The position numbers and the translations under genes were made by a program. 64,000 bases of DNA from contig CALXAT010000008.1 in NCBI GenBank assembly GCA_944386365.1, positions 1-64,000 on the forward strand. Direction: 5' to 3'. The notes beneath the pieces were generated by a model. It searched no databases, was not told the origin of the DNA, and worked only from the letters and a program-made list of their open reading frames with translations. This DNA comes from an uncultured Clostridia bacterium (GTDB lineage Bacteria > Bacillota > Clostridia > TANB77 > CAG-508). Position 1 is the first letter of the stretch. Every line of letters starts with the position of its first letter. Below, piece by piece: positions 28,610 through 37,820 of the stretch.

Positions 28610-29170
28610 CTACTTTCCTTCTATTTCATATGTTTTAATCTCACAATTATGTAATCTTAGCCCCTCTATTATTCCATTTTCATCTACACCATTAAAATAT
28701 CCATTAATTGCTCTTGTCACTCCACCATGTGTTACAAGTAAAATATTTTTGTCTTTATATTCTCTTTTTAATTCATCTATCAAATTCCATACTCTATTAC
28801 ATAAATTTTGTATTGTCTCTACGCCTTTATATTTTCTATTTAGACTATAATTATCTAATATTTCTGAATTCCATATTTCATCTTGAATTTCTTGTTGTGT
28901 TTTCCCTTCAAACTCTCCAAATCCTCTTTCTTCTAAAGCTTTATTAAAAATAATGGGTACATTTTTAGTTTCATTTATAATTTCTGCTGTTTTTCTTGCT
29001 CTTTTTAAGGGAGATGTCACAATTAAATCTATATCACAATTTTCTAATATTTTTCTTGCCTCTTTTGCTTGTTTAATGCCTTCTTCATTTAGTTCTATAT
29101 CTGTTTTTCCTTGGATTTTTCCTTTTTTATTCCAATTAGTTTGTCCATGTCGAATAATATATAATTTCAT
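28610..29170 (-). CDS. Histidine phosphatase family protein (phosphoglycerate mutase-like)
   Basis: 186 residues. The catalytic RHG motif is IIRHGQTNWNKKGKIQGK (residues 4-21), ending with the second histidine in LLVTHGGVTRAI around 141-152. LEERGFGEFEGK is typical. CobC-like alpha-ribazole phosphatases and small sugar phosphatases share this layout. The substrate is not predictable here. Confidence 0.87.
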   Translation of the reverse strand: MKLYIIRHGQTNWNKKGKIQGKTDIELNEEGIKQAKEARKILENCDIDLIVTSPLKRARKTAEIINETKNVPIIFNKALEERGFGEFEGKTQQEIQDEIWNSEILDNYSLNRKYKGVETIQNLCNRVWNLIDELKREYKDKNILLVTHGGVTRAINGYFNGVDENGIIEGLRLHNCEIKTYEIEGK

Positions 29171-29248
29171 TTAAATTCCCATCCCTATTTTCTTTTTTCT
29201 TTTGTAATAATATCATAAAAAATAATAAAAATAAATATTTTTAAAGGA

Positions 29249-29285
29249 AAAGAATGTCTTTGGCAAAATGCCTCTGACATTCTTT
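29249..29285 (-). terminator. Terminator of the orphan gene at 29307
   Basis: AAAGAATGTC pairs with GACATTCTTT on the minus strand, with an inner GGCATTTTGCC. Confidence 0.75.
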
Positions 29286-29306
29286 CTCCTTCTAAAAATT
29301 GTTAAA

Positions 29307-29762
29307 TTAGAATCCCGGGAAAAGCAGTCCCATAATTGCAGAAGACATTAGCTCTTTTTGTATCTCTTCACTTATGATGTCATATGTCTTTTCCATCACT
29401 TCTTTTTTGTCTTCCTGTGTAAGTTCAACATTTAAAATAGCTTTATTAAGTGTAACATCTCCTTTTTCCACTACTTCTTTTATTGCCATGCTGACAATTG
29501 AAGTCGCTGCAATTTTAATCAAAAACTCCTCGATCAAACCGTTACCTTTCAGCTTTCCTATAAGTTCTTTTACCGCCGTATTTTCCGTCAATTCCATCAA
29601 AGGATTTATGAGTTCTTCTTGTATTGTCACTTCTGTAAAGCCCTCACAAATTTTCTCGGCTTTCGTTTTTACAATCGGATACCGGTCTATCAAGACTTCA
29701 AGATCCACTTCTCCTCCTGCCATAACGGTTGCCTTTCCATAACCATGTTTAACAATTTTCAT
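29307..29762 (-). CDS. Orphan protein of unknown function, atypical composition
   Basis: 151 residues, behind a perfect AGGAGG. I recognise no family. It starts MKIVKHGYGKATVMAGGEVD, is helix-rich and Glu/Lys-rich with a hydrophobic stretch around residues 84-97, and ends GLLFPGF. Codon choice differs from its neighbours (more GTC, GAG, GCC, AAC and ACG). It contains an in-frame CGG (29684-29682, within IDRYPIV) that gives a sensible protein as Arg, and a +1 shift there would hit a stop within four codons. Likely a recent arrival. Confidence 0.65.
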   Translation of the reverse strand: MKIVKHGYGKATVMAGGEVDLEVLIDRYPIVKTKAEKICEGFTEVTIQEELINPLMELTENTAVKELIGKLKGNGLIEEFLIKIAATSIVSMAIKEVVEKGDVTLNKAILNVELTQEDKKEVMEKTYDIISEEIQKELMSSAIMGLLFPGF

Positions 29763-29837
29763 TTTTTTACCTCCTAATGTTGTAAATTTTTACTTGACTC
29801 CATTTATATTATATCCTTTTTTAGATATTATGTCAAT

Positions 29838-30620
29838 TTATCCCAATGCAACATCCAATATCATCATAACTACAAAACCAATTGCTACGCCAATTGTTCC
29901 AATATTAGAATGCTCCCCCTCTTGTGATTCGGGAATTAATTCTTCTACGACAACATATATCATAGCACCTGCTGCAAATGCTAACAAATATGGTAATATA
30001 GGTACAATTGCATTTGTTAATAATATGGTTATAATTGCTGCAATTGGTTCTACTATTCCAGATAATGTTCCATACATAAATGCTTTTGGCTTAGACATTC
30101 CTTGCCCTTTAAGTGGCATGGAAATAATAGCACCTTCTGGAAAATTTTGAATAGCTAGTCCAATTGCCAAACTAATTGTTCCCGCCATACTAATACCCGC
30201 ATTTCCTATCATAGCACCTGCTATTGTTACTCCCATTGCCATACCTTCCGGAATATTATGAAGCGTTACAGCCAAAACTAACATAGTAGATTCTTTTATT
30301 TTTGCCTTGATACCTTCAGGTTTATCTGTGTGTAAATGCAAATGTGGTATTATACTATCTAGAATTAATAAAAAAGCAATTCCTAATAAAAATCCAATAG
30401 CTGCTGGTAACCATGAAATTTCATGTTGTTCAGTTGCCATATCCATTGATGGCATTAATAAAGACCAGATAGAAGCTGCCATCATAACACCTGCTGCAAA
30501 TCCGATTAATAATTTTTCTACTGTTTTATGGATAGATTTTTTCATAAAAAATACCATCGCTGAACCTAATACTGTACCTAAAAATGGTATGACTAATATG
30601 GCTATCATATTTGTATTCAT
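29838..30620 (-). CDS. ZIP family metal transporter
   Basis: 260 residues with about eight membrane helices. The metal-pathway motifs HNIPEGMAMGV (around 122-132) and NFPEGAIISMPL (around 154-165) define the ZIP family. A His-containing loop, HLHLHTDK, lies between helices 3 and 4 (around 93-100). It would import zinc or another divalent cation; its bacterial relatives are ZupT/GufA. GGGAG precedes the start. Confidence 0.92.
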   Translation of the reverse strand: MNTNMIAILVIPFLGTVLGSAMVFFMKKSIHKTVEKLLIGFAAGVMMAASIWSLLMPSMDMATEQHEISWLPAAIGFLLGIAFLLILDSIIPHLHLHTDKPEGIKAKIKESTMLVLAVTLHNIPEGMAMGVTIAGAMIGNAGISMAGTISLAIGLAIQNFPEGAIISMPLKGQGMSKPKAFMYGTLSGIVEPIAAIITILLTNAIVPILPYLLAFAAGAMIYVVVEELIPESQEGEHSNIGTIGVAIGFVVMMILDVALG

Positions 30621-30723
30621 ATTCTTTTCTCCCTTCTTCTATATTTTTTATTTCATTATATTTTATTTTTATAAATAAGTAAATCTACAAAAATGCATAA
30701 ATTTTATGCACTGTTATTATTTC

Positions 30724-31524
30724 TTATTGCTTAGATCTATATTTCAAAATATTATTAGTTGCTTCTGGTCTTACTGGTGCCATTAATATTTTTCCTGTTC
30801 CTCTATAGACATTTACAAAACCTTCCCCTGCAACAGCTGAACCTAATAAACTTCTTGTAGATTTTTCTACTGTAAAATCTAATGCATCAGACCATGCAAT
30901 TGCCATGTTTCCATCTATTTTTATTTGATCATTTTGTAATTCTACTTCAATTAATTCTTCTCTTGGAACTGGGCTCTCTAAAACAGCAATTCCTTGTCCT
31001 GATAATTTTAAATTAAATAATCCTTCTCCTCCTAATACTGCTGAAGATAAATTACTTCTCATAACGACATTTGTATTTAAACTTGCTTCACAAGCTAAAA
31101 ATAAACCATCTTCTAATACAATACTACCATTCCAAGTACCAACATCTTCTAATAAAATGTAGTTATATGTTGGTTCTAATGCTAGTAATCCTGTACCATG
31201 ATACTTTGGCTTTACTGTAGATTCACTGGTTACACTTCCTTTTATTGCTTTTCCTAAAAAATCTCCTACACCTTTTACATTTGTCTTTGATTCAATATTT
31301 CCTGCCATCCATTGCATTGCCCCTGCACTTGTAATATATTCATCCCCTTGTAATTGAATTACAACTTGTCTTCTTCTTACATTCATTTTCGCTGCATAAT
31401 ATTCAGACATAGCTGTTATTTTATTAACACTCACATCTCTTTGAAATTCAATTACAGCTATATTTCCTTTTCTTTCAATAATTTTCACATCATCATTGTC
31501 AAATAAATTTTTAACTGAAATCAT
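30724..31524 (-). CDS. AIM24 family protein
   Basis: 266 residues from the ATG at 31524, placed by AGGAGG at correct spacing; the upstream ATG has no such signal. The all-beta AIM24/TIGR00266 fold is indicated by repeated G-x-G turns, such as EYITSAGAMQWMAGNIE (around 58-74), GLFLACEAS, LGGEGLFNLKLSG (around 180-192) and SLLGSAVAGEGFVNVYRG near the end. The function in bacteria is unknown. It is divergent from the P-type ATPase gene, with a 26-bp palindrome between them. Confidence 0.85.
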   Translation of the reverse strand: MISVKNLFDNDDVKIIERKGNIAVIEFQRDVSVNKITAMSEYYAAKMNVRRRQVVIQLQGDEYITSAGAMQWMAGNIESKTNVKGVGDFLGKAIKGSVTSESTVKPKYHGTGLLALEPTYNYILLEDVGTWNGSIVLEDGLFLACEASLNTNVVMRSNLSSAVLGGEGLFNLKLSGQGIAVLESPVPREELIEVELQNDQIKIDGNMAIAWSDALDFTVEKSTRSLLGSAVAGEGFVNVYRGTGKILMAPVRPEATNNILKYRSKQ

Positions 31525-31571
31525 AATAATACCTCCTTTTATTTCTAAATCCATTATATACAAAACTTTTA

Positions 31572-31597
31572 TTTTTTTACAACATGTTGTAAAAAAA
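31572..31597. promoter_or_regulatory. 26-bp perfect palindrome, candidate operator
   Basis: TTTTTTTACAAC and ATGTTGTAAAAAAA form an uninterrupted palindrome centred at 31584/31585, in the divergent region between the AIM24 gene and the P-type ATPase. The core ACAACATGTTGT looks like a dimer-binding site. Confidence 0.6.
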
Positions 31598-31691
31598 TTT
31601 TACATTTTTCTAGCAATTTGTTTTATTTCTATTTTCTTGTGGTATAATAATTAAAGAAATTTTAACAAAAGAAAGGGAGATGATTATACTC

Positions 31692-34301
31692 ATGGCATAC
31701 ACAAAAGAGGAAGTAAATGTTTCAAAACTATATGGTCAAGAGTGTTTACTATCCAAAGATGATTTTATGAAAAAATATAAGATTAAAGAAAATGGTCTTA
31801 GTTCAGAAGAAGCTGCATATAAACTAAAACAACTAGGACCTAATATTATCAGACAAGCTAAGCCTAAAAGATGGTATCATTACTTTTTGGAAAGTCTATT
31901 GACACCTTTTAATTTAATTTTATTAGGAATTACTTTGCTCCTATGTTATACAGATGTCATTTTACCAGCAACACCTAGTTATGCAAATATTATTGTTATC
32001 GCTATCTTGGTTACTGCTAGTACTTTATTAGACTTTTTCGAGGAATATCGTTCTAACAAAGCTGCAAATAAACTAAAAGAATTGGTTGCAACCACTTGTC
32101 ATGTAATAAGAGATGGTAAAGATGTACAAATCCCAATAAAAGAAGTGACACTTGGTGATGTGGTTATTCTTTCTGCTGGTAGTATGATTCCAGCCGACTT
32201 AAGAATTATTGAAGCAACAGATTTATATGTTGGACAGTCTTCTTTAACTGGTGAATCAGATGCGGTAAAAAAATTAGTCGAAACAGAAACAAAACCAGAA
32301 GATTTAGATAGTATTGCTAGCTTAGACACCATTTGTTTTATGGGAACGAATGTCATTTCCGGTAGTGCAAAAGGTGTTGTCATAAAAACAGCAGACTCTA
32401 CGTATTTTGGAAAAATAGCCCATACTTTGACTACTGGTAAACCTAAAACCGCTTTTCAAAAAGGTATTGAAAGTATTAGTCGATTATTAATTCGATTTAT
32501 GCTAATTATCATACCAATTGTATTTATACTAAACTTCTCAAAACATAGCATTGTAACAGCTTTTACCTTTGCAGTAGCGATTTCCATTGCCATTACCCCA
32601 CTACTTCTTCCTGTTATTTTGTCTTCTTGTTTATCAAAGGGTGCTGTTAAGATGTCTAAGAAAAAGACTATTGTAAAAAAACTAGATGCTATCCAAAATT
32701 TTGGTGCTATGAATATTTTATGTACTGATAAAACCGGAACATTAACAGAAGATAAAATCGTTCTAGAAAAATATTTAGATATAAAAGGTGATGAAGATCT
32801 TGGTGTTTTAAAATATGCATATTTAAATGCTAGCCTTCAAACTGGTTTAAGAAGTAATATTGATGAAGCGGTTATCAATCGTGGTAAAGAATACAATATG
32901 CCTGAATTAACACATAAATATATAAAACTGGATGAAATTCCTTTTGATTTTGCACGTAGACGTTTATCTATTGCTGTAAAAAATGAAGAAGGTAAAGATG
33001 AGTTAATCACCAAAGGAGCTGTAGAAGAAATTTTAAATATTTCTACTTCTGTAGAATATAGAGGTGAAGTTTCTCCATTAACACGTGACATTAAAGAAAA
33101 TATACAAAGAATTAGTAAAAACTTAAATAAAGAAGGTTTAAGAGTTATTGCAGTTTGTAAAAAATATAGCAATCAACCTGGTTATGATTTTGAAGTAAAA
33201 GATGAAAAAAATATGATATTAATTGGCTTTATTGGCTTCTTAGATCCACCTAAAGAAAGTGCTAAAGAAGCTGTTGAAAAAATGAATAAAGCTGGTATTC
33301 GTGTTCTTGTATTAACAGGAGATAATGCTGAAGTTACAAAATGTATTTGTGATAAAGTAAACATTAAATCTAAACATATTATTTTAGGAAGTGAATTAGA
33401 TAAACTATCTGATATAGCTGTTCTTAGATTAATTCGAAAAAATAATATTTTTGCCAAACTCTCTCCTATTCAGAAAGCTAGAATTGTAAGGCTTTTAAAA
33501 GAAGATGGAAATGTTGTTGGTTATATGGGTGATGGAATTAATGATAGCCCTTCTTTAACTAACTCAGATGTTGGCATTTCTGTCGATACGGCTGTTGATA
33601 TCGCTAAAGAATCTGCAGATATTATTCTTTTAGAAAAAGATTTAAATGTTTTATTAGATGGTGTTACTGAAGGAAGAAAAACATTTGCTAATTTAATGAA
33701 ATATATTAAAATGGCAACTAGTTTTAACTTTGGTGAAGTATTATCCGTTATTGTTGCAAGTGTTGCTTTACCATTTTTACCAGAAACACCTATTCAATTA
33801 CTAGTAGAAGGCTTATTATATGATTTTGGTCAAATGACACTTCCTTTTGATGATGTAGATGCTGAAATTATACGAAAACCTAAAAAATTAGATATAAAAA
33901 GTTTAAAACACTTTATGCTATTTATGGGACCTGTTAGCTCTATTTTTGATTTAGTTGTATTTGCATCTTTATGGTTTATCTTTGGTGTTAGAGAAGCAGC
34001 TCTTTTCCAAACAATTTGGTTTTCTTATAGTATTGTTTCAAACTTGATAGGAATGCACATTATTAGGACTGCAAAAATACCTTTTGTACAAAGTAATGCC
34101 AATAAAATGGTATATTTCTCTTCTATCTTATTAATTTTAGTAGCTCTTATTGTACCATTTACACCTTTAGGAAGCTTCATTGGACTAGTTCCAATGGCTG
34201 TCGAGGATATTGTGTTAATATTTGTTGTAACCTTTCTATATTGTATTTTGGCTATGTTTGCAAAAAAGATTTATATCAAAAAATATGGTGAATGGATTTA
34301 A
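31692..34301 (+). CDS. P-type ATPase, Mg(2+)-translocating (MgtA/MgtB) type
   Basis: 869 residues. Phosphorylation motif CTDKTGTLTED around 342-352, dephosphorylation SLTGES around 185-190, hinge MGDGINDSPSL around 609-619, and the P3B signature NFGEVLSV around 677-684. I prefer ATG 31692; the frame-opening ATG at 31680 touches the GGGAG ribosome binding site. MgtA-type pumps import Mg2+ down its gradient. Monocistronic and plus strand. Confidence 0.9.
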   Translation: MAYTKEEVNVSKLYGQECLLSKDDFMKKYKIKENGLSSEEAAYKLKQLGPNIIRQAKPKRWYHYFLESLLTPFNLILLGITLLLCYTDVILPATPSYANIIVIAILVTASTLLDFFEEYRSNKAANKLKELVATTCHVIRDGKDVQIPIKEVTLGDVVILSAGSMIPADLRIIEATDLYVGQSSLTGESDAVKKLVETETKPEDLDSIASLDTICFMGTNVISGSAKGVVIKTADSTYFGKIAHTLTTGKPKTAFQKGIESISRLLIRFMLIIIPIVFILNFSKHSIVTAFTFAVAISIAITPLLLPVILSSCLSKGAVKMSKKKTIVKKLDAIQNFGAMNILCTDKTGTLTEDKIVLEKYLDIKGDEDLGVLKYAYLNASLQTGLRSNIDEAVINRGKEYNMPELTHKYIKLDEIPFDFARRRLSIAVKNEEGKDELITKGAVEEILNISTSVEYRGEVSPLTRDIKENIQRISKNLNKEGLRVIAVCKKYSNQPGYDFEVKDEKNMILIGFIGFLDPPKESAKEAVEKMNKAGIRVLVLTGDNAEVTKCICDKVNIKSKHIILGSELDKLSDIAVLRLIRKNNIFAKLSPIQKARIVRLLKEDGNVVGYMGDGINDSPSLTNSDVGISVDTAVDIAKESADIILLEKDLNVLLDGVTEGRKTFANLMKYIKMATSFNFGEVLSVIVASVALPFLPETPIQLLVEGLLYDFGQMTLPFDDVDAEIIRKPKKLDIKSLKHFMLFMGPVSSIFDLVVFASLWFIFGVREAALFQTIWFSYSIVSNLIGMHIIRTAKIPFVQSNANKMVYFSSILLILVALIVPFTPLGSFIGLVPMAVEDIVLIFVVTFLYCILAMFAKKIYIKKYGEWI

Positions 34302-34302
34302 G

Positions 34303-34332
34303 TGGAACGATAGGGACGTGTCAAATCGTTCC
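34303..34332 (+). repeat. REP-derived repeat E, left arm of a REP pair
   Basis: TGGAACGATAGGGACGTGTC followed by AAATCGTTCCA. It begins two bases after the ATPase stop. It shares the GGGACGTGTCAAATCGTT core of the REP family and is the inverse of copy F. Confidence 0.85.
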
Positions 34333-34377
34333 ACTTTTTATTTTTTCTATGTATTTAAGGCTTTAAAACTGAATAAT

Positions 34378-34406
34378 GGAACGATTTGACACGTCCCTAT
34401 CGTTCC
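34378..34406 (-). repeat. REP-derived repeat F, right arm of a REP pair
   Basis: Reverse complement of E over about 29 bases. The 45-base spacer lets the transcript fold into one long hairpin. It ends two bases before the stop of the YfcE-like gene, so the pair also serves the 3' ends of two convergent genes. Confidence 0.85.
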
Positions 34407-34407
34407 A

Positions 34408-34950
34408 TTATTCTTTATATCTATATTCTTCTATCACATTTCCATCCACATCTTTTATGACAATATCTTTTTCCTCGATCATTGCATAACTATGTGGCGT
34501 ATTTTCCTTTGGTAATGAAATAGAACCTGGATTTACAAATAATTGATTATCATACTTTTTAATAAAACATGTATGGAAATGTCCATAAAACATAATATCA
34601 AAATCTTCTGGTGGTAGATTATCTATATTGTATTTATGTCCATGTGTAAAAAACATATTTTTTCCATTGATTTTTTCTAGTATATGTTCTTTTATATCAA
34701 ATTCAGAAACCATTTGATCCACTTCAGCATCACAGTTTCCTCTTACAACTTCTAGTTTATCTTTTACACTATTTAATACTTTTGTTACTTTCATTGGATC
34801 ATATCCATCTGTTAATGGATTTCTAGGTCCATGATAATATAAATCTCCTAATACAATTATTTTTTCTGGTTTTTCTTTTTTAATAATTTCTTTTAATTTG
34901 TCAGCATATACACCTGACCCATGAATATCTGATACAACCAATACTCTCAT
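34408..34950 (-). CDS. YfcE/MJ0936-type metallophosphoesterase
   Basis: 180 residues from ATG 34950; an in-frame ATG three codons upstream is too close to AAAGGA. Metal-binding motifs are VVSDIHGSG, GDLYYHGP, GNCD, THGHKYN and GHFHTC, in order, as in YfcE phosphodiesterases. NPGSISLPKE near the C-terminus is also typical. It hydrolyses phosphodiester bonds; the physiological substrate is unknown. Confidence 0.9.
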   Translation of the reverse strand: MRVLVVSDIHGSGVYADKLKEIIKKEKPEKIIVLGDLYYHGPRNPLTDGYDPMKVTKVLNSVKDKLEVVRGNCDAEVDQMVSEFDIKEHILEKINGKNMFFTHGHKYNIDNLPPEDFDIMFYGHFHTCFIKKYDNQLFVNPGSISLPKENTPHSYAMIEEKDIVIKDVDGNVIEEYRYKE

Positions 34951-35049
34951 AAAACTCATTCCTTTCTTCCTTCGCTAAATTTTATATGTTTTAATTCTCA
35001 TATATTCTAAGATATATTTATACGAATTTCAACCCCTATTTAGAAAAAA

Positions 35050-35071
35050 ATAGTATCATTTTTTTGATACC
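35050..35071 (-). terminator. Terminator of the DUF4116-like gene
   Basis: GTATCA pairs with TGATAC and TATTTTTTTC follows on the minus strand. Confidence 0.75.
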
Positions 35072-35078
35072 ACTTTTT

Positions 35079-35591
35079 CTATTCCATTAACTTTTTAATA
35101 TCTTCATCTTGTTTTAATTTATTAGATATGAAATGATAAGCTTGTTTATTTTGTTTTACAGCAATTTCCGCTAACTCTTTATCATCAATTAATCGTTTAC
35201 TAGCATATTTGATAATAATCCCCTTATTTTCTACTGCTGCTTTTACCACTTCTCTATCATCTCTTAATTCTTCTGATGCATAATATAGGGCTTGTCCATA
35301 ATGTTTACAACATTCTAGCATAATTTCTTTATCTCCTGCTAATTCTTCAGATGCATAACAAATTGTCCAAGGTGCTGTTTTCGTTGCTAGTTGTAGCACT
35401 TCTTTATCTCCTTTTAATCTTGTACTTGCAAATTCTAAAGCCTCCCCATCTTGTTTTAAGGCTTCCATAACCACTTCTTTATCATCTTGTAGCGCTTCTG
35501 ATGCGAATTCTAAATTTTTTCCATTTTCCTTTACAGCTTGTAACATAAATTCTTTATTGTTACAATTATTTTCTATTTCTTCTATGTTCAT
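35079..35591 (-). CDS. DUF4116-like repeat protein
   Basis: 170 residues made of about five imperfect repeats, each near 24 residues, of the form x-LE-FAS-x-x-L-x-x-D-KEVV. Examples are LEFASEALQDDKEVVMEAL, LEFASTRLKGDKEVLQLA and LYYASEELRDDREVVKAAV. This helical repeat resembles DUF4116 proteins known from protists, giant viruses and some bacteria. It is a likely protein-binding surface. No enzyme motif is visible. Confidence 0.75.
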   Translation of the reverse strand: MNIEEIENNCNNKEFMLQAVKENGKNLEFASEALQDDKEVVMEALKQDGEALEFASTRLKGDKEVLQLATKTAPWTICYASEELAGDKEIMLECCKHYGQALYYASEELRDDREVVKAAVENKGIIIKYASKRLIDDKELAEIAVKQNKQAYHFISNKLKQDEDIKKLME

Positions 35592-35717
35592 TTTATCAGG
35601 TCCTTTCTTGATTGTTTATATTATATCACAACGGCTTATTAAATTTCTATATTATTTAATACATTAATCTTATAACTCTTACTTTTTCAATTACGTTCTT
35701 GCAATTTTATGTAAAAT

Positions 35718-35746
35718 TTGCAAACCATTAGAAAATATTATATAAT
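35718..35746 (+). promoter_or_regulatory. Putative sigma-A promoter
   Basis: TTGCAA (35718-35723), 17-base spacer, TATAAT (35741-35746), followed by a GAAGGGAG ribosome binding site for the gene at 35782. Confidence 0.75.
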
Positions 35747-35781
35747 ATTGGATAACACAACGTTAGAAGGGAGAAAAAATT

Positions 35782-36555
35782 ATGTTGTTCAAAAAGGAAA
35801 ATACATTACGGTCTATAAGATCAGGAGTTGGCTATGGTGGAATGTTATTATACACTCCAGATGAGAAACAGGTATGTATCGCCTATGATGCAGGAACTTC
35901 TTATACAATTCGAAATGAACCTGCCACCTCGTGGCAAATCAAAGAAGATAATTATCATGACAGTTACCTTGATAACTATACTAAAAAGGAATTTAATTTC
36001 CTATTTGCTCGGTTAATATTGGAAATTTTTATTCCTATAATCTTCATTAGTATTTGTAACAAAATGAACATTTTATCTGTTCGTTCAAGAGCAGGAATTT
36101 ATTTATTATTATTTTCTCTAGGATTCATTCTAGAATATTCCCTTATAAAGGGATTAAAGAGAAGAAAAACTGAAAAAGGACACAGGATAATGGAATGGCG
36201 TGGTGCTTTAAATATGGCACTAAATGCTTTTGATAAAAAAGAAAAACCTCCTACTTTAGAGGAAATTCAAAAATGTAGCATTTATCGCGTCAATACAGAA
36301 TATCACTTATCACCTGGTGAGATAGCTGCAATCTTTTTTCTGTTTTTAGCCATATCATGTTTTATGCCAACTTTAACAATACAGTTGGTGTCAATTCCTA
36401 TATTATTTGGAATTTTTATTTTTGCTTACAAAACAGCATTATTTGGAGTATTACGACTAACTTTCGTGACAACTCCAGATTTATATGAACTTAAAATAGC
36501 TAGAGATTTAATCCATTTCTGGTATGCAGTTTCATATAAAAATAATCTCCAATAA
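35782..36555 (+). CDS. Orphan membrane protein, atypical composition
   Basis: 257 residues, no recognised family. Hydrophobic segments lie around residues 78-92, 103-120 and two near the C-terminus (about 185-225). A polar N-terminal 70 residues includes GVGYGGMLLYTPDEKQ. Two in-frame CGG codons (35809-35811 and 36010-36012) sit in a frame that is open to the end, and a +1 shift at either would soon meet a stop. Codon choice (TCG, CGC, GTC, CGT) is richer in GC than the surroundings. It has its own promoter and a GC-rich terminator, so it looks like an acquired unit. Confidence 0.65.
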   Translation: MLFKKENTLRSIRSGVGYGGMLLYTPDEKQVCIAYDAGTSYTIRNEPATSWQIKEDNYHDSYLDNYTKKEFNFLFARLILEIFIPIIFISICNKMNILSVRSRAGIYLLLFSLGFILEYSLIKGLKRRKTEKGHRIMEWRGALNMALNAFDKKEKPPTLEEIQKCSIYRVNTEYHLSPGEIAAIFFLFLAISCFMPTLTIQLVSIPILFGIFIFAYKTALFGVLRLTFVTTPDLYELKIARDLIHFWYAVSYKNNLQ

Positions 36556-36578
36556 CCTTCGAGCAACTTTTGCTCTAA

Positions 36579-36606
36579 TGGGCTCTAGCGTGAATGCTAG
36601 AGCCCA
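36579..36606 (+). terminator. Terminator of the orphan membrane protein gene
   Basis: TGGGCTCTAGC pairs with GCTAGAGCCCA, then TTTA. Confidence 0.85.
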
Positions 36607-36626
36607 TTTAAATATTACATTCATAT

Positions 36627-37424
36627 TTATAAAAATTTTTCGATATCATAAAAATTATTCTCTTTAGTTAAAACAATATCAAAGTTCTTGTTATATACCT
36701 CTAAATTTTCAGTAATATTTTTATTTAAAAATCCTATTTTCAATGATTTATCTTCTGGGTATTTTCCCATCATATAAATATCTTCTACTAAATCACCTAT
36801 TACAATCCTATATTCTTTTGCTTCTATCTTTTCTTTTAATTGTAAATTTCCTAATTTATCAATATTTTTATTTAAACTATGAATCATATTATCACAAAAT
36901 TTTATCATATTGCCATTATCGTCAAATTTTATAAAATTACTAATCATATGTATATTGTTATAATAACATTTTTCTTTTTTTAAAGACTGCTCTATCACAT
37001 TTCCGATACCAGCTGATAGAATAATGACTGGTATATCATTTTTATATAACTTAAATAGAAATTCTTTTACACCATCTCTTAAGATTAAGTTACTATTGTC
37101 AATAGATTCCTTTAGCTTCTGCTCTGTTAAATGATATGTATAATATAGTTCCATACATTTGTCATACCACTCAATAATATATTTTTCTCTTTCCGTTATA
37201 TCCATACTATAATCAAATTCTATTGGTCCATATTTTTCATAAAGCTTATCTAAATCATTAGATATTTCCTGCCCCATTACTTTTCTATTAGCAGTGGTTG
37301 CCCAAGAATCTTCACTTTCACTTGATGTAATTGTTTTATCATAATCTAAAAATATACATATGTTATTTTTATCCATCTTCTCTTTTAATTTATTTACTTT
37401 TTCTTCATTATTTATATATATCAT
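36627..37424 (-). CDS. 5'-nucleotidase of the UMPH-1/cN-III type (HAD superfamily)
   Basis: 265 residues. HAD motif I is FLDYDKTITSSES around residues 25-37, motif II ILSAGIGNVIEQ around 135-146, and motif III-IV GDLVEDIYMMG around 211-221, the pattern of cytosolic pyrimidine 5'-nucleotidases. It would dephosphorylate nucleoside monophosphates. The upstream small gene may be in the same transcript. Confidence 0.82.
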   Translation of the reverse strand: MIYINNEEKVNKLKEKMDKNNICIFLDYDKTITSSESEDSWATTANRKVMGQEISNDLDKLYEKYGPIEFDYSMDITEREKYIIEWYDKCMELYYTYHLTEQKLKESIDNSNLILRDGVKEFLFKLYKNDIPVIILSAGIGNVIEQSLKKEKCYYNNIHMISNFIKFDDNGNMIKFCDNMIHSLNKNIDKLGNLQLKEKIEAKEYRIVIGDLVEDIYMMGKYPEDKSLKIGFLNKNITENLEVYNKNFDIVLTKENNFYDIEKFL

Positions 37425-37473
37425 AAGTTTTTCCTCTTTTTTATTTTTTTATATATCATACAATAAAAAATGT

Positions 37474-37677
37474 CTATTTATCTATTAAATTATATCTTTT
37501 AAATATAGTAATAATCATATTATATACTAATTTTTTACCTAATAATTCTCTAAATTTCGTTGTTTTCATTTTTCCATCATTTCTTAATTTTTCTAATTGA
37601 TTTCCTAAATTGTCATATTCATTAAGTATATCCTGTAATGCTTTTTCAAAATTTTCTAATCTTTCCAATTTTTTCAC
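37474..37677 (-). CDS. Small hypothetical protein
   Basis: 67 residues, unknown. Charged heptad-like N-terminal half (LERLENFEKALQDILNEYDN) that may be a coiled coil, then a basic C-terminus. Its stop lies 49 bases upstream of the nucleotidase start, on the same strand. Real-gene status rests on the open frame and position. Confidence 0.5.
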   Translation of the reverse strand: MKKLERLENFEKALQDILNEYDNLGNQLEKLRNDGKMKTTKFRELLGKKLVYNMIITIFKRYNLIDK

Positions 37678-37820
37678 CTGCTTTTATTCTATTTCATTTT
37701 CTATTCTATAGTATCACAAAATATCATGCTTATCAAATTACAAATAAAATTTTAACTTTATCTTTTTTCTTCATTGTGCTATAATGCAAATATAAATTTA
37801 TAGAGATAGGAGCATGACAA

